A DNA stretch of 64,000 bases, taken from contig CAZEQK010000013.1 of assembly GCA_964514395.1 (NCBI GenBank), forward strand, positions 12,179-76,178, read 5' to 3'. The notes below the pieces were generated by a model. That model was not told the origin of the DNA and made no database searches. It was given only the letters and a program-made list of their open reading frames with translations. This stretch comes from CAZEQK01 sp964514395. GTDB taxonomy: Bacteria > Bacillota > Bacilli > Tepidibacillales > Tepidibacillaceae. Positions 37,701 through 45,767 of the stretch are shown here, one piece after another. Positions within the stretch are counted from its first letter, which is position 1, and the number at the start of each line of letters is the position of its first letter. Position numbers and translations under genes: made by a program.

Positions 37701-37983
37701 CAGTCTGCCCCCCAAGTGTTGCTAGTAGCCCATCCGGCTTTTCAGTCCTTATTATTTTCTTTAAAAAACTTAATGTTAGGGGCTCCATATATACCCTATC
37801 TGCTATTTCGAGATCTGTCATTATCGTTGCTGGATTACTATTTACTAACACAACCTCTAATCCCTCTTCCTTAAGGGCTTGACAGGCTTGAGTTCCTGCA
37901 TAGTCGAATTCGGCTGCTTGGCCAATGGTAATTGGTCCTGAACCAATCACCATCACCTTTTTCAATCCCTGCTGTTTAGGCAT
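34738..37983 (-). CDS. carB: Carbamoyl-phosphate synthase large chain
   Basis: A 1081-residue enzyme making carbamoyl phosphate from glutamine-derived ammonia, bicarbonate and two ATP. Two homologous ATP-grasp halves are visible, each with a GSGPI-x-IGQ start (residues about 13 and 558). The substrate loops are VIIRPAYTLGGTGGG and VLVRPSYVLGGRAM. A C-terminal MGS-like regulatory domain follows. It belongs to the pyr operon and is therefore the pyrimidine-specific form (pyrAB). It overlaps carA by 8 bp. Confidence 0.97.
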   Translation of the reverse strand: MPKQQGLKKVMVIGSGPITIGQAAEFDYAGTQACQALKEEGLEVVLVNSNPATIMTDLEIADRVYMEPLTLSFLKKIIRTEKPDGLLATLGGQTALNLAVELEKDGILAELDIQLLGTNVETIKTAEDREKFRKMMNEIEESIAESLIVYHLEEAYPFVEKVGFPVIIRPAYTLGGTGGGIAYNMDQLKETMRNGLEASPIHQVLLERSLLGYKEIEYEVMRDKNGNKIVVCNMENFDPVGVHTGDSIVVAPSQTLSDREYQLLRTSALKIVDALNIQGGCNVQYALDPYSENYYVIEVNPRVSRSSALASKATGYPIAKIASKIAMGYSLDEIKNPITKNTYASYEPALDYVVTKIPRWPFDKFLTANRKLGTQMKATGEVMAIGRNFEESLQKAIRSLELGHEGLYNPSLQLELVAEEDLWEKIIIPNDERLWYIAEWFRRDGTFEEVYAETKIDRFFLYKINQLVLMERDITSQPITKTSLYRWKRLGFSDKQLALLRNEEEKEISRQRELFDIRPVYKMVDTCAAEFESYTPYYYSSYEVEDEVIPSEKPSIIVIGSGPIRIGQGIEFDYSTVHAVWAIQELGYEAIIINNNPETVSTDFNISNKLYFEPLTFEDVFHVIKKENPIGVIVQFGGQTAINLADRLVGEGINILGTSLDSIDKAEDRKRFEQLLNELKIKQPPGSTVMSPEEGIQVAERLGYPVLVRPSYVLGGRAMEIIYSKDDLARYMEEAVKVSAEHPVLIDRYLIGKEVEVDAICDGEDVLIPGIMEHIEKAGVHSGDSIAVYPPQTLTKSELDQIVEMTKRLALGLQIKGILNIQFVIFEKEVFVIEVNPRSSRTVPFLSKVTNIPMANIATKCILGNTLQSLGYKDGYVEPVNNNVAVKVPVFSFSKLRRVDVTLGPEMKSTGEVIGIDQQFEKALYKGLVASGFHIPEYGTILATIAEKDKKEALDLFKRFYKLGFKIKATKGTAEFLSGHNITVEYVNKLREGTPNIVDEIRSRNVHFVINTLTKGRDIERDGFRIRRESVEYGVPCLTSLDTAYALLRVLESITFSAHLMTKEERVDIRNGSIYLSSSGK

Positions 37984-39070
37984 ACCGTTTTCCCTCCTTC
38001 GATTTCTTCATTTGTTCAATAAATTTATCGAATAAATAAGAATTGTCATAAGGACCAGGTGATGCTTCTGGATGATATTGCACGGAAAATGCAGGCGCTT
38101 CTTTATGCTCTAAACCTTCAACCGTGTTGTCATTCACCGCGATATGGGTGACGGTAAGTGAACTTTCAACAAGGGACTTTTCCGTGACAGTATAGCCATG
38201 ATTTTGTGACGTCATATAGATAAGGTTCGTTGCTAGATCCTTCACAGGATGATTCACTCCTCGATGTCCAAACTTTAATTTTTCTGTATCCGCACCATTA
38301 GCTAGTGCAAATAATTGATGACCAAGACAAACGCCAAAGAGAGGTATCTTTTCTTCTATTAGTTTAGTTATGATCTCATTCATCCCTTTTACATCCTTTG
38401 GATCTCCAGGCCCATTTGAAAGTAAGACACCATCAGGATTCAATTCTTTTATTTCTTCAAAGGTTGAATGGTAGGGAACCACCGTCACCTCACAATGTCT
38501 TTCGAGTAGCTCTCTTAATATACCCTGTTTATAGCCAAAGTCCATTAAGACTACCCTATGACTCCTTCCAGGCATGGTGAATTTCTGTTTAATGGACACA
38601 CTTGCCACTTGATTTGTTGGAAGATTACTTTTTAGCTTTCCCATAGCCTCTTCCTTATTCATATCATTTGTCGTAATAAGGGCCTTCATGGTCCCTTGCT
38701 GTCTAATTTTTTTTGTGATCATTCTTGTATCAATGCCTGAAATCCCTAGAATATCATGCTCCTTTAAAAATTGATCAATAGGTTTCTTATTTCTCCAGTG
38801 GGATGGATATGTTGCATGCTCTTTTACTATAAAAGCAAATAATCTTGGTTTAACGGACTCAAAATCCTCATGATTAATCCCATAATTTCCGATTAGAGGA
38901 TAGGTCATAACAACAAATTGTCCATAATAGGAAGGATCGGTTAATACCTCTTGATACCCAGTCATACCTGTATTGAATACAATTTCGCCGATTGATTCAC
39001 CTGTTGCACCAAATGATTCACCAATAAAAGTCGTTCCATCCTCTAAGAATAGCTTTGCTATTTCATTCAT
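37976..39070 (-). CDS. carA: Carbamoyl-phosphate synthase small chain
   Basis: Glutaminase subunit. The class I amidotransferase triad is present: Cys in FGVCLGHQL, and His and Glu in YHPEASPGP. The N-terminal EDGTTFIGESFGATGE is typical. The open frame continues to 39130, but AGGAGG (inside the pyrC end) lies before ATG 39070, giving MNEIAKLFLEDG and 364 residues, the usual length. It sits five bases after the pyrC stop. Confidence 0.96.
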   Translation of the reverse strand: MNEIAKLFLEDGTTFIGESFGATGESIGEIVFNTGMTGYQEVLTDPSYYGQFVVMTYPLIGNYGINHEDFESVKPRLFAFIVKEHATYPSHWRNKKPIDQFLKEHDILGISGIDTRMITKKIRQQGTMKALITTNDMNKEEAMGKLKSNLPTNQVASVSIKQKFTMPGRSHRVVLMDFGYKQGILRELLERHCEVTVVPYHSTFEEIKELNPDGVLLSNGPGDPKDVKGMNEIITKLIEEKIPLFGVCLGHQLFALANGADTEKLKFGHRGVNHPVKDLATNLIYMTSQNHGYTVTEKSLVESSLTVTHIAVNDNTVEGLEHKEAPAFSVQYHPEASPGPYDNSYLFDKFIEQMKKSKEGKRYA

Positions 39071-39075
39071 GCTTA

Positions 39076-40353
39076 TCAATCCTCCTGCTTCCAGACTAAT
39101 TGTCCATCTACAATAGTATAAAGTGGCCAACCATATAATTCTTTGCCATGAAAAGGAGTGTTTCTTCCTTTAGAGGCAAATTCTCCTTTATTAACTACTC
39201 GTGGATTTTTAATATCGATGATGGCTATATCTGCTGTTTTATTTAATTCTATTATTCCACCTTGAAGTTTAAATATTTCAGATGGATTTGTGGATAACCA
39301 ATTAATCAACCTTTCAAGCTCTATTCCATTTTCCATTACAAATTGAGTATACATAAGTGGGAATGCTGTTTCTAAACCAACAATTCCAAAGGGAGCATCG
39401 ATGATTCCTTTCTTCTTCTCTGCTTCTGTATGGGGGGCGTGATCTGTCGCAATAATATCAATGGTTCCATCTAGCAAGCCTTCTAATAGCTCGTTTCGAT
39501 CATCCTTGGTACGTAGAGGGGGATTCATCTTAAATGAACTGTAGGGCTCTCTTATATCATCCTCTGTCAGTAATAGATGATGTGGGGTTACTTCTGCGGT
39601 AATATTGATTCCCTTTGCTTTTGCTTCCCTTATTAGCTCCACAGACTTACTACTACTTACATGACAGATATGGTAATGAACTCCTGTTAACTCTGCTAGC
39701 ATCATTTCCTTTGCCAATTGAACATATTCGGATTCTGATGGAATTCCTGGTATTCCAAGCTCCTTTGCTTTTTCCCCGTCATGAATCACCCCTTTATTTG
39801 CTAATGATTCATCCTCACAATGTGATATGATTGGCATATTTAGACTAGCCGCTTTTTCCATCGCCCTCTTCATCACAAGACCTGTTTGTATCCCTTTACC
39901 ATCGTCTGAAAACCCTATCGTTCCATGCTCCTTCAATGTCTGCATATCTGTTAATTCTTTCCCTTGTTCACCCTTTGTAATCGCAGCAATCTGTAAAACC
40001 TTTGTCTTCTTTACTTCTTTGCTTTTATGATGAACAAAATCCAGCAAATCAGCATGATCGATAACAGGATTTGTATTAGGCATGGCAGCAATTTGGGTGA
40101 ACCCACCCCTTGCAGCTGCTGATACTCCTGTTTCAATCGTTTCCTTTTCTTCAAATCCTGGCTCCCTTAAATGAACATGCATATCAATCAGCCCAGGAAT
40201 CACGATATGCTCCTTTGCATCAATTACTTCATCGTCTTCCTTTATCTCTATACCTTCACTTATCTCCTTTATAAGACCATCCTTAATCAGCATATCTCCG
40301 ATAAACCAATCGTTTTGGTACCAGATGGTTCCTTTTTTAATGATAATAGCCAA
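39076..40353 (-). CDS. pyrC: Dihydroorotase
   Basis: Zinc amidohydrolase that cyclises carbamoyl aspartate. The metal-binding DMHVHLREPG, the His in ISHCEDE and HICHVSS, and ATDHAPHT are all visible. The 425-residue length is type I. It starts at TTG 40353, with GGAGG eight bases upstream inside the end of pyrB; the 17-bp overlap implies coupling. Confidence 0.97.
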   Translation of the reverse strand: MAIIIKKGTIWYQNDWFIGDMLIKDGLIKEISEGIEIKEDDEVIDAKEHIVIPGLIDMHVHLREPGFEEKETIETGVSAAARGGFTQIAAMPNTNPVIDHADLLDFVHHKSKEVKKTKVLQIAAITKGEQGKELTDMQTLKEHGTIGFSDDGKGIQTGLVMKRAMEKAASLNMPIISHCEDESLANKGVIHDGEKAKELGIPGIPSESEYVQLAKEMMLAELTGVHYHICHVSSSKSVELIREAKAKGINITAEVTPHHLLLTEDDIREPYSSFKMNPPLRTKDDRNELLEGLLDGTIDIIATDHAPHTEAEKKKGIIDAPFGIVGLETAFPLMYTQFVMENGIELERLINWLSTNPSEIFKLQGGIIELNKTADIAIIDIKNPRVVNKGEFASKGRNTPFHGKELYGWPLYTIVDGQLVWKQED

Positions 40354-41254
40354 TGTCTTCGCCTCCTAGTGCTCTTTCAATAACTGCCATTCTCACAAAA
40401 ACTCCGTTTGCTATCTGTTCAAATATTTTTGACTGTGCATGCTCTACTACCACATCATCCATCTCTACTCCTCGATTTACAGGGGCAGGATGTAAAATGA
40501 TAGCATCAGGATGAAGATAAGCTAATCTCTTCTTTGTTAGACCATATTTTTGGTTATATTCCTCGACTGAATCTACTAAGCTAATGGTCTGCCGTTCAAA
40601 TTGAATTCTAAGCATCATCACCACATTTGCTTGAGCAATTGCTTCATCAATCGGTAAATATTCTTCATGAAGATCATCCGGAATTAGATTACTTGGTCCA
40701 CTTAATATGATGTTTGCTCCAAATTTTTTTAATACATTAATATTAGAACGGGCTACACGACTATGGGCAATATCACCAATAATAGCTACCTTTAATCCCT
40801 TTATTGTTGAAAAATATTTTCTGATGGTATATAAATCTAATAAAGCCTGAGTTGGATGGGCGATTCTTCCTTCACCAGCATTGATTATTTTTACATTGAT
40901 TGCTCCCTTTAATTTCTCTAAGGTATTTTCCTCAGATAGGCGAATAACCGCGACGTCAATCCCTAAGGATTCAAAGGTTTTAAGGGTATCATATAGGGTT
41001 TCTCCTTTTTGGATACTAGAAGCACCACTTTGGAAATTCAAGACATTAGCACCGAGCTTTTTTTCAGCTACTTCAAAGGAGAATCTTGTTCTTGTACTAG
41101 GCTCTAAAAAAAGATTTGCAATGAATTTATCTCGAAAGACAGATGATATATTAGGTAAGCCTTGTTGTTTGGTTTCAAAATACTGAGCTATGGATAACAG
41201 CTTTTCAATTTCATATACAGTTAAATCGTTACAGGATATTAAATGTTCTCCCAT
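40337..41254 (-). CDS. pyrB: Aspartate carbamoyltransferase catalytic subunit
   Basis: The 305-residue catalytic chain. The carbamoyl-phosphate site EPSTRTRFSFE and the downstream HPTQALLDLYT and HPAPVNRGVE segments are canonical. No pyrI is present, as usual for Bacillus. The leader is unusual: between PyrR attenuator 3 and the pyrB ribosome-binding site (AAAAGGAGAGCAG) lies repeat copy B. Confidence 0.97.
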   Translation of the reverse strand: MGEHLISCNDLTVYEIEKLLSIAQYFETKQQGLPNISSVFRDKFIANLFLEPSTRTRFSFEVAEKKLGANVLNFQSGASSIQKGETLYDTLKTFESLGIDVAVIRLSEENTLEKLKGAINVKIINAGEGRIAHPTQALLDLYTIRKYFSTIKGLKVAIIGDIAHSRVARSNINVLKKFGANIILSGPSNLIPDDLHEEYLPIDEAIAQANVVMMLRIQFERQTISLVDSVEEYNQKYGLTKKRLAYLHPDAIILHPAPVNRGVEMDDVVVEHAQSKIFEQIANGVFVRMAVIERALGGEDIGYYH

Positions 41255-41273
41255 TTCTGCTCTCCTTTTTATT

Positions 41274-41398
41274 GATCTTCGGTTTCAACAAGACTCCCTC
41301 TTCAACACCGTAAGAGGGAGTTGTTTCAATCCTCGAAATAAGGGCGACTAAGGTTCAGGTGGAGATTAAAAACTCCATCTGAACCAAGTCTTCTTTAT
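41274..41398 (-). repeat. Structured intergenic repeat, copy B (central stem missing)
   Basis: A 125-bp copy of the element at 26031 and 48117. The two outer hairpins are kept, but the central long stem (about 53 bp in the other copies) is absent, joining GGGCG directly to CTAAGG. It lies inside the pyr operon, 19 bp upstream of pyrB and 22 bp downstream (in transcription) of the attenuator terminator, so it is necessarily transcribed with pyrB. Confidence 0.9.
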
Positions 41399-41420
41399 CT
41401 GAAACGAGAATAGTGATGAA

Positions 41421-41600
41421 AAAAGGTCTTCTTACCATGGTAAGAAGACCTTTTAGAAAGCATATACCTATCCCTATATTATTTGCAGTGAATGATATAG
41501 ATATGCGTATCATCTATGTTTTTCATCAGTTTAACTAGGGATAACCAGCTTTTTAAAGATGCAACCTTACCAGACTCTCTGGACTGATTTAAAGGTGATT
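41421..41600 (-). promoter_or_regulatory. PyrR attenuator 3 (pyrP-pyrB)
   Basis: On the minus strand, a PyrR-binding loop (CAGTCCAGAGAGTCTGGTAAGG, complement of 41565-41586) is followed by a terminator. The terminator is a 26-bp perfect palindrome centred on ACCATGGT (41425-41450) with a T run. UMP-bound PyrR should stabilise the anti-antiterminator and cause termination before pyrB. The stretch 41455-41550 between these parts presumably forms the antiterminator. Confidence 0.9.
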
Positions 41601-41653
41601 CATCTACTCACTCTCTATTCTTAAACCCCTGCATTAACAGTGTTGTTCACTGA

Positions 41654-42940
41654 TTATTTTTCTACTTTTGTTTCATTTTGATCAATCAGTTCTGCCGATT
41701 GTCTAGGTAAAATTAAATTTAATATGATACCTATAATCGTTGCTAGTGCCATTCCTTCGATATCTAAATGAATTCCTTCTATCCTAATAGCTGCGCCACC
41801 AACACCGATGACTAAAATCACAGATGCGATTACTAAATTACGTTTGTCATTAAAATCAATACCACTTTCTACTAGCATCCTTAAACCTGCAGATGCGATG
41901 ATACCGAATAAAAGAATGGATACTCCACCCATTACAGCAGGAGGAACCGTTTGAATCAAAGCTCCTAATTTTCCAATGAAAGCAAAACCTGTTGCAAAAA
42001 TCGCTGCACCACCGATGACATATACACTAAATACTCTTGTAATAGCAATAACACCAATATTTTCTCCATAGGTTGTATTAGGAGGCCCACCAATTAAGGC
42101 TGCTATCGATGTCGCAATCCCGTCCCCTAATAATGAACGGTGTAAGCCAGGGTCCTTTACAAGATCACGCTCCATAATGCTACCCGTAACCATTAAATGA
42201 CCGATATGCTCAGTAATGGTAACAAGGGCTACTGGCACCATTACAAATGCTGCCTTTAAAGAAACCTGAGGAAAAGTAAATTGTGGCATGGCAAACCAGC
42301 TTGCTTCATGAACGGGTGTTAAATCAACAATACCGACAAGAAAAGCTACTGTATATCCACCGACAATTCCTAATAAAATCGGGATGACTCCTAAGAATCC
42401 TCTAAACATAGTACTCGCGATGATTGCAATAGCAAGTGTCACTAATGCCACAAGAAAATGCTTCATAGAGTAGATGGATTGACCATCGACTGTTATATTC
42501 ATCGCCATATTAACTGCCACACTGGCTAAGCCTAACCCGATGACTATAACAACAGAGCCTATAACAACTGGTGGTAAAATCTTATTTAACCATTCAGATC
42601 CAAATCTATAAATAAGTAAAGCTATGATTCCGTATAGTAATCCTGCTAAAAATGCTCCAAACATTGCAGAGCCAACGCCATCTGACTGGGAAAGCGAGAT
42701 AATCGGTGCAATAAATGCAAAGGATGATCCTAAGTATGCAGGAATCTTACCCTTTGTAATGAATAGATAGGCAAGTGTTCCTATTCCACTACTCAAAAGG
42801 GCAATCGATGGGCTTAATCCAGTTAAGATAGGTACTAAAATCGTAGCTCCAAACATTGCAAAAAGATGCTGGAAGCTTAATGCAACCCATTTCACTGGAT
42901 TTGGTTTTTCATTGACATCCATAAAATCTTGTTCTTTCAT
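41654..42940 (-). CDS. pyrP: Uracil permease
   Basis: A nucleobase:cation symporter (UraA family) of about 428 residues and some 14 membrane segments. It shows QHLFAMFGATILVP near the N terminus, the TEHIGH substrate segment, GGPPNTTYGENIG and the NLVIASVILVIGVGG region. ATG 42940 follows GAGGAGGATTATTTG. It lies between PyrR attenuators 2 and 3, so its expression follows pyrimidine supply. Confidence 0.95.
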   Translation of the reverse strand: MKEQDFMDVNEKPNPVKWVALSFQHLFAMFGATILVPILTGLSPSIALLSSGIGTLAYLFITKGKIPAYLGSSFAFIAPIISLSQSDGVGSAMFGAFLAGLLYGIIALLIYRFGSEWLNKILPPVVIGSVVIVIGLGLASVAVNMAMNITVDGQSIYSMKHFLVALVTLAIAIIASTMFRGFLGVIPILLGIVGGYTVAFLVGIVDLTPVHEASWFAMPQFTFPQVSLKAAFVMVPVALVTITEHIGHLMVTGSIMERDLVKDPGLHRSLLGDGIATSIAALIGGPPNTTYGENIGVIAITRVFSVYVIGGAAIFATGFAFIGKLGALIQTVPPAVMGGVSILLFGIIASAGLRMLVESGIDFNDKRNLVIASVILVIGVGGAAIRIEGIHLDIEGMALATIIGIILNLILPRQSAELIDQNETKVEK

Positions 42941-42966
42941 CAAATAATCCTCCTCATGTTTGCAAC

Positions 42967-43060
42967 AAAAAACCTCTTAACTGGCGTAAGAGGTTTTTGG
43001 TAAAAAGAGAAGATACTCGGTTCTCTTTATCCAACTCCTTGCCAGTCTCACAGGACTGAA
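42967..43060 (-). promoter_or_regulatory. PyrR attenuator 2 (pyrR-pyrP)
   Basis: Directly after the pyrR stop, the minus strand reads CAGTCCTGTGAGACTGGCAAGG (complement of 43037-43058), a PyrR-binding loop. The terminator AAACCTCTTA / TAAGAGGTTT with a T run follows at 42970-42996. The arrangement matches the second attenuator of the Bacillus pyr operon. Confidence 0.92.
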
Positions 43061-43609
43061 TTAAAGGGCGGTTTTTTGTTGTATTATCACTTGTTCTTTT
43101 TGGTCCACTTCTGTTAACTGAACGGAAATAATTTCTTTCTTCGATGTCGGTACATTTTTACCAATATAATCTGGTCGTATAGGAAGCTCACGATGACCAC
43201 GATCAATCAGTACAGCTAATTGAATCAATTGAGGCCTACCAATATCAATCAGTGCATCTAATGCTGCTCTGACAGTCCTACCTGTAAACAAAACGTCATC
43301 AACAAGGATGATTTTCCTGTTGGTCACATCAAAGGGAATCGTGCTACCCTGTAATACAGGTTGGTCTCCCTTTTCCGTTAAATCATCTCGATAGAGAGTG
43401 ATATCAATCTCGCCAATTGGTACTTCATGACCTTCAATTTTCTTAATTCTTTCAGCTAAACGTTTTGCTAAGTAAATTCCTCTTGTTTTAATTCCAACAA
43501 GCACCAAGCCATCAATTCCTTTATTCTTCTCGAGGATTTCATGGGCGATTCTTGTCAGACCTCTATTTATCGCTACTTCATCTAACAGTACTCTTTGTTC
43601 CAAAGTCAT
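43061..43609 (-). CDS. pyrR: Pyrimidine operon attenuator / uracil phosphoribosyltransferase PyrR
   Basis: RNA-binding regulator with residual UPRT activity. The 182-residue protein has the PRPP loop IILVDDVLFTGRTVRAALDAL, the LVGIKTRGIYLAKRLA block and the C-terminal IGKNVPTSKKEII stretch. AGGAGG is five bases before ATG 43609; a GTG two codons earlier overlaps the site. First gene of the pyr operon; it should control attenuators 1-3 in this window. Confidence 0.97.
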   Translation of the reverse strand: MTLEQRVLLDEVAINRGLTRIAHEILEKNKGIDGLVLVGIKTRGIYLAKRLAERIKKIEGHEVPIGEIDITLYRDDLTEKGDQPVLQGSTIPFDVTNRKIILVDDVLFTGRTVRAALDALIDIGRPQLIQLAVLIDRGHRELPIRPDYIGKNVPTSKKEIISVQLTEVDQKEQVIIQQKTAL

Positions 43610-43660
43610 GCTCACCTCCTATATCGTCGTTGGTGACGGATGCCTAACCTATTCAGCGCA

Positions 43661-43765
43661 TAAAAATAAGCTTCTGCAAGAGACAGAAGCTTAGTGATAG
43701 CTATAAATAGGTATATGAAAAGAGTAACCCGATCACCTTGTCAGCCTCTCTGGACTGTTTTAAAG
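43661..43765 (-). promoter_or_regulatory. PyrR attenuator 1 (pyrR leader)
   Basis: The minus strand carries AGTCCAGAGAGGCTGACAAGG (complement of 43735-43755), the best of the three PyrR-binding loops. It is followed by the terminator AAGCTTCTG / CAGAAGCTT with ATTTTTA (43661-43692). Confidence 0.92.
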
Positions 43766-43786
43766 GACTTTTCAATTGTTGTTCTC

Positions 43787-43815
43787 ATTATCATATACAT
43801 GGTGGACATTGTCAA
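43787..43815 (-). promoter_or_regulatory. Promoter of pyr operon
   Basis: TTGACA (43815-43810) and GATAAT (43792-43787) are separated by exactly 17 bases on the minus strand, about 20 bases before the first PyrR loop. This is a near-perfect sigma-A promoter. Confidence 0.85.
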
Positions 43816-43930
43816 TATTTTTTATCCTATATAGAGAAAACTAACTATAATACTGGACCTTTAGAATTTGCCTACCTTCACTATAGCATATACAATGAAA
43901 TAAAGTCGTTAGATAAGAGGAAGATACCAT

Positions 43931-45127
43931 GGCAAAATTATAGGCTCCTGTTCTAGCTTAATCGTTGAATTTAGTGATTATGATAACAAGCATACCTTTG
44001 ATGAAATAACAGATAACGGATATATATCAAACCATAATCCCGATGGGTCCAATTTATATGGTATTGAAGTGATGTTCATCCTGATTTTAGACGTATGAAA
44101 ATTGGGCGCCGGCTATATGAAGCTCGAAAGAAATTGGTACAAAAGCTAAATTTAAAAAGTATTATTATTGATGGAAGAATCCCAAATTATCATAAGTATG
44201 CCGATAAAAGTCGCCAAAAGCTTATGTTGACAAGTGATAGAGAGAAATATATATGATCCTGTTTTAACCTTTCAGCTTATGAATGGTTTTACTTTAATGA
44301 GAATTAATGCTAACCTGATGATGAAGCCTCTTTAAAATATGCAACACTAATGGAATGGAATAATATTGATTATTTACCTGACATGTCAGCTCAAATTATA
44401 AAGCTGATTTTGCAATTTTTCCTGAGCTATTTACGACTCAGATATTATTATTTGTAGAGGAAGAGATTCCTAGTAAGCAGGTTGAAAAGCTAGCAGAGTT
44501 TACAGAGCAATATATACAGCTATTTACCGATTTGGCTGTAAAATATAACGTAAATATTATTGGTGGAACCCAATTTATGAAAGAGGGGCAGCACATTTAT
44601 AATGTCTCCTACCTGTTCCATCGCGATGGAACAATTGATAAGCAGTATAAAATACATATTACTCCTAACGAAAAAAAATGGTGGGAAAAATTGCTATTCC
44701 CATTTGCTATGATGTAGAGTTTCCAGAGTTTGCACGTATTGCGACCGAAAAAGGAGCAAAAATATTATTTGTTCCATTTAATACCGAAGACAGACAGGGA
44801 TATCTTCGAGTGCGTTATAGTGCCCAAGCAAGTGCAATTGAAAATCAGGTTTATACTGTGATTGCTGGCGCTGTAGGTAACTTAAGTCATGTCGCCAATA
44901 TGGATATACAATACGCTCAGTCGGGTATTTTCAGTCCCTCAGATATCACATTTCCAAAGGATGGTATCGTTGGAGAATGTAATCCTAATATCGAGACCGT
45001 CATTGTTGTAGATGTTGACCTTGAGCTAATAAGAAGGAATAGAATAAATGGAACGGTCACACAATTGAAGGACCGTCGTACTGATTTATATGAAATCAAG
45101 CTTAAAAAGACAAGGAATACAGATTAA
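43931..45127 (+). pseudogene. YhcX-like GNAT/nitrilase fusion, frameshifted
   Basis: Fragments in several frames reconstruct the Bacillus YhcX type of protein, an N-terminal acetyltransferase joined to a carbon-nitrogen hydrolase. In order: GKIIGSCSSLIVEF, NGYISNHNPDGSNLYGIEV, RRMKIGRRLYEARKKLV, YDPVLTFQLMNGFTL, ATLMEWNNIDYL, DFAIFPELFTTQ, KYNVNIIGGTQF, then GKIAIPICYDVEFPEFARI with the nitrilase Cys, and GTVTQLKDRRTDLYEI. At least four frame changes occur. About 20 codons between KKWW and GKIAI are lost, as is the extreme N terminus. The longest intact piece is 44678-45127. It cannot encode a working fusion. Confidence 0.88.
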
Positions 45128-45155
45128 GCAGTAGATATAAATGATAAATCAGAAA

Positions 45156-45205
45156 AAAAGATACCTTTTCCCCAAAAAAATTTGTGGATGAGAAAGGTAT
45201 CTTTT
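45156..45205. terminator. Intrinsic terminator
   Basis: AAAAGATACCTTT and AAAGGTATCTTTT pair across a loop of about 20 bases, flanked by A and T runs. It lies between the convergent yhcX remnant and the small protein gene at 45242. Confidence 0.75.
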
Positions 45206-45241
45206 ATTTTTTCATCATATCAAAATCTATTATTCTATTAA

Positions 45242-45589
45242 CTATTGTGTAACAGATGCAGCTTTCATTCCTTCATTCTGCTGTAACACTAAAGAAATTA
45301 CATTCTCTGTGACATCCTTTCCTCCCATCAAATTCTGGCCAATTGAACTGATGGTATGGATTGGGCCCCATGGTACTCCCCACCAACCAAGAAATAAACT
45401 AATTAATGTATAGGGAAGTCCTTTTTTGAGTGCTTTTTCTCCATTTTTAACAAAATATATATTGGATGTACGTTTATATGTCATAACAAGGATTGAAAAT
45501 GTGTATTGATAGATAACAAATTTTCCTCCTACTTGAATTTTCTTATTCACTAGGTCTGCAGTAAGATTATCTAATCCAATAACTTCCAT
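45242..45589 (-). CDS. Small GWWG-x-PWGP protein, paralogue 1
   Basis: A 115-residue protein of unknown function. An N-terminal soluble part (MEVIGLDNLTADLVNKKIQ, then GGKFVIYQYTFSILVMTYKR) leads to a hydrophobic segment, LPYTLISLFLGWWGVPWGPIHTI, probably one membrane helix, then GGKDVTENVISLVLQQ. I recall similar motifs in uncharacterised small bacterial proteins but cannot name a family. It is a clear paralogue of 46828-47199, and the two share a promoter motif at equal distance from their starts. Confidence 0.8.
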   Translation of the reverse strand: MEVIGLDNLTADLVNKKIQVGGKFVIYQYTFSILVMTYKRTSNIYFVKNGEKALKKGLPYTLISLFLGWWGVPWGPIHTISSIGQNLMGGKDVTENVISLVLQQNEGMKAASVTQ

Positions 45590-45627
45590 TGACTCACCAC
45601 TTCCATTTTAAATGTTCAATGTAATTA

Positions 45628-45656
45628 ATAGTAAAACATTGTCATCCAATATACAA
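45628..45656 (-). promoter_or_regulatory. Promoter of paralogue 1, shared motif
   Basis: TTGTAT (45656-45651), 17 bases, TACTAT (45633-45628) on the minus strand. The spacer and -10 read TGACAATGTTTTACTATT, identical to the region before paralogue 2. Confidence 0.7.
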
Positions 45657-45767
45657 TATTTTCAGTTAAAAATAGTTCTAATGTGGAAGTGAATTTAGGA
45701 TTTAAGTATTAGCTTTATGACTATTGGATTAGCTTACATTCCTTATTTCATTTATGATCATACGATA

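Noticed and set aside
43738..43956. Plus-strand ORF over the pyr leader
   Set aside because: It covers the PyrR loop and promoter of the pyr operon on the opposite strand; coding potential is accidental.
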